Assembly (NCBI GenBank): GCA_002633005.1
Contig: NMRA01000115.1
Span: 137,996-201,995, forward strand
Source: Phoronis australis
Taxonomy: Eukaryota; Phoronida; Phoronidae
Length of the DNA stretch: 64,000 nucleotides
Direction: 5' to 3'
Shown here in pieces: positions 58,501 through 64,000 of the stretch. Both the position numbers and the translations under genes were made by a program. Numbering within the stretch: position 1 is the stretch's first letter; each line of letters starts with the position of its first letter. Under the pieces are notes generated by a model. It made no database searches. It was not told where the DNA came from and saw only the letters and a program-made list of their open reading frames with translations.

Positions 58501-61198
58501 GAGCAACAGATGTTTGAATCAACGAGGTAGTTACTGAGTTTGTAACGTCTGTCAAGTTGTTTTGTCAACTGTTACGTGCTTGAGCTCAACACATACGGAT
58601 GTTTAGTGATGACGTGTCATGGCAGTAGATGACGCAATTTGGACTCATAAATGCGAATAGACATGGCGTCACACTCGGCCCAAAACGTCACAATGACGTC
58701 AAAATGGTGCCATGCTAAACCACTACACACGTTCTCGTGATTGTGCAATATTAAAACAATTCACCTATTACTCGGCCGGGGTCTAATTTTTCTACTTGAA
58801 ATCGAACTCCAAACTATTTTTGCTATGTTTCATTATACCGAAAAAATATTCCAAAAATATAAATGACATTTGTTGGGAAGAACTTTTCGATTTTGTGTAG
58901 AAATTTTGGACCCCCTGCCAATAGATGTAGGTATTTTTGTTTGGTTATTACTTGATCTCATTTGACTTGTTGTTTCAGAGGTTTCTTGACGTTTAAAAGC
59001 TCCGGGTTATCTGACCTAACTTATCTAGAAATATGTACATGTATGGCTACCAAGCCATACTTAAAATGATACTGTCATTCCATTGGAATGTTCCGATATA
59101 ACTCTCTTGAAAGGACGTCTGTATACAGTATAATAACCTGGGAAGGCAGTCACTGCTTACCTTCTTCTTTAAGTTGGACAAGTTCACCGAAAACATATTG
59201 CTCTGGAAAAATAAAAGAGATTAGTTGTGTATCAAGGAAGTGACAGACACTTCAGAAATATGGCGACATATTGGAGCATTTTGGAAACTGATAATTGGAC
59301 GCAAGAAGACTACTCTTTCGTGAGTGAGATTTGTTCGTGCATAGCCGTGATACTATCGTCCCTATTCGTGTCTTGCGCTTCCTGGTAATGTTGTAACCAA
59401 ACATTCACTCAAATCTAGCACACCTAGCTTCGTGACCGACCACCACGCCTCACTCCAGGCTTCAAGTAAACCTTCTCGATGAGATTTATTAAATTTTGAG
59501 GATTATTTGGTGGTCACGTGTCCTGAGGTACAAGAAGGGCTTTCGCCGTTATCAAGTCACTCGTGACGTCACCCTAAGAAAAAGTGAGAATGAAACAGGC
59601 CTTGCGACCTGAAGCTGCGTTATGGACGAGTCGAGTTTTACAGCCCTAGATGATATGGGAATACATTGGAACTTACGGAGCAAAGGGAACTCAGGTGACA
59701 TGCACTTCCCAATGCAATCTACGGCCTTTTCCCCGACCTTTTCTAGCCAACATTTTGGGTCCACCTGACATTCTTGAACCCAAGACTTCACCTCTGATAG
59801 AGAAGTACCCATGCACGTCGCAAGGCATTTGATAAACTGGTCATCTTGCACGTCAGCTGACGAATCTGTGACATTATATTAATGTAATTTAATTTATTGT
59901 CGAACTTGAAGTGACGATAACCTCTTGACTACGTGTATATATATTGGTTTCCAAGAGAGACTTCATGGGCACGAAAAGAGGAAATACGCAATACAATACA
60001 ATACAATACAAGGCAATGCATAACGATATCATACAATGCATTATTAGTAAATGGATTGTAACATGTTAAGGGTGACAAAAGTGGAAGTGCCTACAATTAA
60101 CAGCACCCTCTCCTAAGTAAAATGATACAAAAATTGTATACATGCATCGTTATTTTTTGTGAGATGCCAAAAAGAACTATGGCAACTTACAGATGATATG
60201 GGAAAAAGTTAGAACGCAAGGTATCAATTAATGCAAAATGTAAATTTTAATATGAGAGAGTCTTGGTCTCTACATTTCGACGTTTGTGAACACAGAGATT
60301 GACTGACTGAGCATTTCTGAGGACAGCAAAAATGAACATGAATCCACTTTTAGTAAAGGTTTTGAAATAATTCAAGGAACAACACTTAAAAGTTCATTTT
60401 AGATACAAAATTTCTTGAAATAACAAACCTTGTGTGTACTGTAATGGACCTGGAGGGAAAATAAAAGAAACTATTACTGTCAACTTTTAAGAAGATTCAG
60501 GCAAGACCAAGTGCGGCACGTCTATTATGCAAAATATCTGGAGGCAATCTTTCATGTGCAGTATAGCAATGGGGTGAACCTATGAAGTGACTTTTAGCAT
60601 GACTGAACCTTTCTGAGATGGATGCTAATGTACAGTTGTCCCCAGTTTTAATTCTGAATTGGGTAAATCCCATTCACCAACAGGGGGTGTTCAGGAGTGC
60701 ATTCTTCAGACACAGGAGTATAGCGAAAATGCAAGATCACGTAAATTTTCGAGATAAATTGCAAGCGAAGCGCGTGATCAAAGTAAAGAGAACATTTCCT
60801 CCACTATCGCGAAGTACCACTTAATGAATTCCGAACGAAATTGCTAGGATTGTCACCTCAGGTAGCTACATGATTTCGTGTCCTCCGAATGTGCTAAACG
60901 CATGTGGAAAGTTTGCAATCTCTACACTTGATAAGCCATTAAAAGTTCCTTTTATACCCAAAAACAAATATTGTACAGATAAGAACACCAGTCTGTACAG
61001 TGAAATAATTCACCGCGTAGGCGCATGCACTTTAATGCGGATGCACATGTAAGCGCAATTTCATATGCAGGCGCATATGCCTAAATACACGCATCTACGG
61101 TAATGATGGTAACCTGAACACAAATCAATCCAAGTAAACTTACCACCAATAGTTGTTGTGACCAAAACGGCCAATGTAATTATCACAAACCCTTTCAT
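46498..61198 (-). CDS. Secreted protein with eleven six-cysteine domains (unrecognised family), 20 exons
   Basis: Seen: 20 exons join in phase 1 throughout to give 2322 bases, 773 residues and a TAA stop. A signal peptide (MKGFVIITLAVLVTTTIG) is followed by eleven domains of about 45 core residues with the pattern C-x3-C-x14-C-x5-C-W-x10(11)-C-x3-C, at about residues 26-88, 117-171, 172-233, 234-293, 308-370, 386-440, 441-502, 503-562, 577-631, 632-686 and 711-761. Short linker exons separate groups. No membrane helix or anchor is visible. Inferred: an extracellular, disulphide-rich protein; CxxxC pairs at both ends and a central CW suggest stacked helical hairpins. I cannot name the family or function. 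A TATA box lies 52 bases upstream of the ATG. Confidence 0.85.
47516..47668 (-). CDS. Domain 11 (diverged)
   Basis: Acceptor attgtttcag, donor gtatgt. It encodes LINCMADCLNISESDAERWF, then TQCGYNPICWSQTLRSPGLN and CFQKCSRKPG, six cysteines in standard spacing. Confidence 0.85.
48983..49054 (-). CDS. Linker exon (24 residues)
   Basis: Acceptor tatatttcag, donor gtaaga, phase 1-1. It encodes DAEAKLLMPAEQQILTFSK then PNTDE; no cysteine. Confidence 0.7.
49584..49839. mobile_element. MITE with imperfect terminal inverted repeats
   Basis: Left end ggggcccgttccaagaaact and right end, inverted, gggggtccgttccagcagaa, continuing in both as actgactta. Interior is AT-rich with many cttaag/ttaag strings. 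Intron of the six-cysteine array gene. Target duplication unclear. Confidence 0.7.
50043..50207 (-). CDS. Domain 10 (diverged)
   Basis: Acceptor tttgtttcag, donor gtaaca. It encodes LCIESCLNRTYEDMIGLFLR, then CSTNATCWTEIFGTRYVE and CLDSCTIPQ. If the donor is ignored the frame runs on about 20 codons to a TGA at 49981, but the next exon fits in phase. Confidence 0.83.
50352..50553. repeat. Polypurine (GA-rich) tract of about 200 bp
   Basis: Almost pure A/G on the plus strand (gagagagagtggggagaggg and on), so the intron of the minus-strand gene carries a long pyrimidine run, just after the GC donor at 50646. Confidence 0.92.
50647..50811 (-). CDS. Domain 9 (diverged), GC donor
   Basis: Acceptor ccttttag. 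It encodes GLCMSMCLHVSYVDVVTLFV, then KCKWDDECWTNSVGDRGPV and CLSKCQK, with all cysteines in place. The only phase-1 donor is gcaagt, a GC-AG intron. Confidence 0.82.
51481..51522 (-). CDS. Linker exon (14 residues)
   Basis: Acceptor ctatcaacag, donor gtaagt, phase 1-1. It encodes ENKIADQFLDASEM; no cysteine. Confidence 0.68.
52374..52553 (-). CDS. Domain 8 (type D)
   Basis: Acceptor actcttccag, donor gtgaga. It encodes DLQQVVQFVVCDANCMYNAT, then WFIQCGFNATCWQNAVGRQV and VMCLNQCLPE. Duplicate of domain 4; NAT sequon before CW. Confidence 0.88.
53300..53485 (-). CDS. Domain 7 (type C)
   Basis: Acceptor caccttgcag, donor gtgagt. It encodes FGKCEAQCLVNATVKVDDWK, then AQCGNNLTCWRDVLSAQLW and DCTQKCSPIPIPHI. 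About 60% identical to domain 3; NLT sequon before CW. Confidence 0.88.
53719..53883 (-). CDS. Domain 6 (type B)
   Basis: Acceptor tttttacag, donor gtgagt. It encodes LDVLNPACQVQCLDMTFLQW, then LKCNTNAACWKEFAATSKFQ and TCAKKCSVDV. Duplicate of domain 2, same 165 bp length; the sequon before CW is lost (NAA). Confidence 0.88.
54381..54425 (-). CDS. Linker exon (15 residues)
   Basis: Acceptor atttttcag, donor gtaagt, phase 1-1. It encodes ERAFTIGDSSISVGT; no cysteine. Confidence 0.68.
54691..54879 (-). CDS. Domain 5 (type A)
   Basis: Acceptor tttgttgcag, donor gtaagt. It encodes FLKCEAECLGKSLTEVEQWY, then QECQTDAKCWFRVIGLKGVE and CVGQCIPQEFDVL. Same length as domain 1 (189 bp) and clearly its duplicate. 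Confidence 0.88.
55648..55689 (-). CDS. Linker exon (14 residues)
   Basis: Acceptor tatttacag, donor gtgagt, phase 1-1. It encodes DLGLQSRNRPPSDS; its RNRPPS resembles RYRPES of the linker at 58412. Confidence 0.7.
56269..56448 (-). CDS. Domain 4 (type D)
   Basis: Acceptor gtgtttacag, donor gtacgt. It encodes DLEEVVEFVVCDTKCMAHAS, then WFVKCGLNTSCWQMVLMGQA and ITCLNQCAPE. It pairs with domain 8; NTS sequon before CW. Confidence 0.88.
57109..57294 (-). CDS. Domain 3 (type C)
   Basis: Acceptor tcaatttcag, donor gtaagc. It encodes FAECEAQCMINSTANVKEWR, then AKCGSDLLCWGRVLEVQLW and NCTKKCSPIPIPTI. The SPIPIP tail is shared with domain 7. Confidence 0.88.
57599..57763 (-). CDS. Domain 2 (type B)
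   Basis: Acceptor tcttgcag, donor gtgagt. It encodes LNPVCQVQCLNMTPFNWFEL, then ALKCNSNVTCWKEFASTPKF and QACVKNCSIDI. Type B has one extra residue between the CW and the fifth cysteine. It has an NVT sequon just before CW. Confidence 0.88.
58412..58453 (-). CDS. Linker exon (14 residues)
   Basis: Acceptor ttctttcag, donor gtaatt, phase 1-1. It encodes DAALGSRYRPESEI; no cysteine. Confidence 0.7.
59161..59202 (-). CDS. Linker exon (14 residues)
   Basis: Acceptor atttttccag, donor gtaagc, phase 1-1. It encodes QYVFGELVQLKE; no cysteine. Confidence 0.7.
59677..59865 (-). CDS. Domain 1 (type A)
   Basis: Acceptor atgtcacag, donor gtaagt. It encodes FIKCLATCMGTSLSEVKSWV, then QECQVDPKCWLEKVGEKAVD and CIGKCMSPEFPLL, all six cysteines in standard spacing. 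It pairs with domain 5. Confidence 0.88.
60429..60449 (-). CDS. Six-cysteine array gene, exon 2 (21 bp)
   Basis: Acceptor tccctccag, donor gtttgt. It encodes PLQYTQ between split glycines, phase 1-1. The symmetric phase makes it skippable. Confidence 0.6.
61144..61198 (-). CDS. Six-cysteine array gene, exon 1: signal peptide
   Basis: ATG at 61198-61196. It encodes MKGFVIITLAVLVTTTIG with donor gtaagt, phase 1. Positive charge, hydrophobic core and small residues fit a cleavable signal peptide. Confidence 0.88.
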
Positions 61199-61249
61199 AA
61201 TGGCCTGTTGAAACTGGATATTGAAATCGTTTTAATGTACGCAGTTAGC

Positions 61250-61259
61250 TTTTATATAT
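61250..61259 (-). promoter_or_regulatory. TATA box of six-cysteine array gene
   Basis: Minus strand reads gatatataaaag 52-61 bases upstream of the ATG, giving room for a short 5' UTR. A TATA-type promoter suits a tissue-restricted secreted product (inference). Confidence 0.55.
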
Positions 61260-64000
61260 CTCAACCGAAAAGATTGCTCCAGCACTTGCGTCATTTTAAG
61301 CCAAACCATCTGATTATTCTTATGAGATTTAGAGGGTGATTAGACCCACCAAACGATTTATTTAGAAACAGTTATCTTAATTTCATTGTGTGCTGTTGCC
61401 CAGCTGGTTGCTCCGTTAATTCGCCCCTGCAAATCCTCTTAGTTCAGAGTATAAATGTTCGCACGTTATCGTTTTCGCCATAGGCTTACATACGCCATTC
61501 CTTTCGAGGGTCCGAAGGTTGACCGCAACTACCGCTGTCACCAATATCAGCCTTGCTCAGTAGAACTCGGGAGGCTCTACTTGTTTGCATTTTGAGGAAA
61601 ATTGAAGATTTGAATTTGTTTGAGTTTTTGACTTAAGCGAAGTACATGTAATACGTACACGCATTTTGCCAAACAACCAACTTTTGATTTGGACAAACAA
61701 CTGATTGCAACATACAACGGAATACTACAAGCGATTTTTGAGCCTTAGAAGAGCTGACAGTTCGTTTTTTGCTTGACACCATGCTTGCCACAAAAAATTG
61801 ACCAATACGTACTCAGGCCAACTTTGATCTTAGTCAGCAGCGAGCTGTAAGGTTCTCCCTAAGCAAATCCCGTGTCAAATGACATCGTCGTATGGAGGTC
61901 GCAAAGTACATGTATGCAGTATCTTGATTGCGTCTAGTGTACTTGTTCGACACTTGGTGTCTCTGGTGTGGTGTAGCTAAGGATGTTGGGTAATAAAAAC
62001 ATGGTTGTTGTCAGACGTGGCTAGTTTTCTCTCTGACTTTACTAACCAAGTTACCGCAATGTATTGTTTAGTTTGCGACATCCAAGCGACGGGCGTAAGC
62101 TCGTTGCATGGTCATCGTCTTTGAAACACTTCCATTGTGTTCCTTTGTTGCATCTTTGTTGGACATAACAGTACAGATGGCATGGATATCGTACCTTGGG
62201 CGCACATCAGCCAGTTAACGATAAATGCTTGCCATTATCTTTATTATAAGAAAGAAAAAGAAAGTGAGCAATTGATACGTCTATCTATCGATATTTATAC
62301 GGGAAACCTTCCGAATTTGAAACTATTTAAACAAACCGCATTCTTAATATTAAGAACAGATCTAAATACAAACTACTGTACTTTCTAAACGAAAGGCAAG
62401 CTCGTAGTGTACATGTAGTTTTACCATTCAAGTTTAAAATCATCTGCATTGTGACGTGACATTGATTTTGAAATATGTTATTGGCCACCCCTGTAAAAGT
62501 TTATGTTTTACTTAAGGATGAGGTCATTGATGGCTTTGTTTAAAAGATGAATCTAATGTTTTGCAAAACCTTTATAACCATTTGCTTAACATTTGAAGGG
62601 TTACAAGACGCACTGCGTTTAATCAGGAGTTCCTTGCGTTAAAATAGACGACGAATCCACTAAGCATTACTCATAGTGTCAAGTCCAAAGCTGTCGCCCA
62701 TTAGCTCGTTGCAAAAACACTATGGCGTGGAAACATATAAAGATTTTTATGGTTAATGTCGAGTACCGTTAAAGCCAGTTGTGATGGTGTGTATCAATCA
62801 ATTGATATTCCTATAACTTATACAACGCCTGTGTGAATGCGCGCTGAAGTGGTCGCGAAGCTCAGACCAGTGTTTTATCATGTACCGGCTAAGGCAAAAC
62901 CTTGGTTATTGAAGTTACAACAGTGTTTGCGCCCCTGCTGAAGTCAGATTGGGACCTATCATGTATTGTAATCAACGCTGTTCTGGCACAGCAGATGGAG
63001 TTTGGCAAGAGAACCCACTCCAGCAAATTTAGACTGCGACATCTCACAGATTACTTGAAGTAGGTGCAAAGAGATTGTCGACCAGCCAGTTTGTGTAACA
63101 GTCCGAGGTGTCTGAAGGATACCTGAATTTCCTGTAAAATTTCAACTTCCTGGAGGTTCCAAGAAGTAAAGTTTAAAAAAGCCACGCTTTGACAAAAAGT
63201 GGGTTAATGGGTCAACAATTAACTGACAGTCATTCTTTCAGAAGAAACTGAAAATTCAATAAAGAAAATGCCATTCGTAGCCTTCACAAGAAGCGAAAGC
63301 TTTAAATTCCCAGTCAACCTAGCGGGCGCCACTTTGTAACGAAATTGGTGCAGGTAAACTCAACACTGGCTCAAAAAAGCAATAAAAAACTATTGAGTGC
63401 CACCTAAATTAACGGCGTCATGGTGCTGACATTTGCAGCAGTTGTCCAACCACCAACTGTGTCCGGTTGCACGAAAAAGTCCTAGCAGTTACATCTGTAT
63501 GCGCCCTATATTTTCAGCACATTTGAGTGCAGTGCAAAGACTTTCGTCTTTTGTTTTATTATCTTCATTACTGTATAACATAGCAAGAGGCTAAATTCCC
63601 ACGTTAAGTTCTCAATATTATTGAATAAAAAAGGTACATTCTCATACAATCACCGAACCTGGTCCATATTTTTTATTGCAATAAGTGCTCATGTTCAAGG
63701 CGCAGTACTAAAAATGTAACAAGTAGAAAAGGAGCTGAAAATAAAGAAAGTCTAAAATTCGTTTAAATTGAGGGGACATAATTGAGTACCTATTGCGCTG
63801 TTTCGTGCAATAGGTGACGTTTTTATCGTTACTTGATTTGAAATTGGTTGCAATAAAACGCATGGAATTCTCTGATGGCCAAACGACTTCAGCGGCCAGA
63901 AACTGAGCCCGGTTTGAGAAGCAAGATGCGGGTAATCTTATACAAATAATTGCACGTTGTAGCAGACGTGCACAGTTGGGTGCACTGATCAACTGGAATC
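61260..64000. other. Upstream intergenic region, no supported gene
   Basis: 2.7 kb upstream of the six-cysteine array gene. It has a TATA-like string (tataaat) near 61450 on the plus strand, but no exon chain follows. A short hairpin (cctattgc / gcaatagg) lies at about 63788-63812. Confidence 0.5.

Noticed and set aside
62137-62388. 83-codon plus-strand ORF
   Set aside because: No recognisable domain, no Kozak or splice support, AT-rich.

Overview
The window is animal nuclear DNA of about 39-40% GC (estimated by eye): long introns with GT-AG boundaries, small exons, minisatellites, short inverted-repeat transposons and a tRNA-derived SINE-like unit. The ORFs that matter are exon-sized pieces, so I rebuilt the genes by joining exons whose reading phases agree. 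Gene content (a mucolipin channel and a sperm CatSper subunit) and the compact deuterostome or cnidarian-like layout suggest a non-vertebrate, probably marine metazoan. I cannot name the phylum.

Layout. (1) Positions 415-11778, plus strand: the last nine coding exons of a mucolipin (TRPML) channel; its 5' part lies outside the window. (2) Positions 44793 down to 14343, minus strand: a complete gene of about 23 exons for the CatSper auxiliary subunit delta (CATSPERD), with a signal peptide, an extracellular beta-rich body, a membrane-proximal cysteine region and one membrane helix near the C terminus. Genes 1 and 2 converge, with candidate poly(A) signals only about 60 bp apart near 12.8 kb. 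(3) Positions 61198 down to 46498, minus strand: a 20-exon gene for a predicted secreted protein of 773 residues. It has eleven copies of a six-cysteine domain, C-x3-C-x14-C-x5-C-W-x10(11)-C-x3-C, joined by 14-24 residue linkers. I do not recognise this family. It is the best candidate here for something undescribed.

Gene 3 has a clear build history. Every internal exon is phase 1-1. Four domain types (A, B, C, D) occur in the same order twice, which points to a block duplication of about 4 kb, followed by three more diverged domains.

Two single N characters (34383 and 44335) are each flanked by direct duplications: one is diverged by several percent, the other is identical over about 306 bp. 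Both look like unmerged contig ends, so the apparent second copies of two CATSPERD exons are probably assembly artefacts. The 2.8 kb beyond the start of gene 3 (61.2-64 kb) holds no gene I can support.
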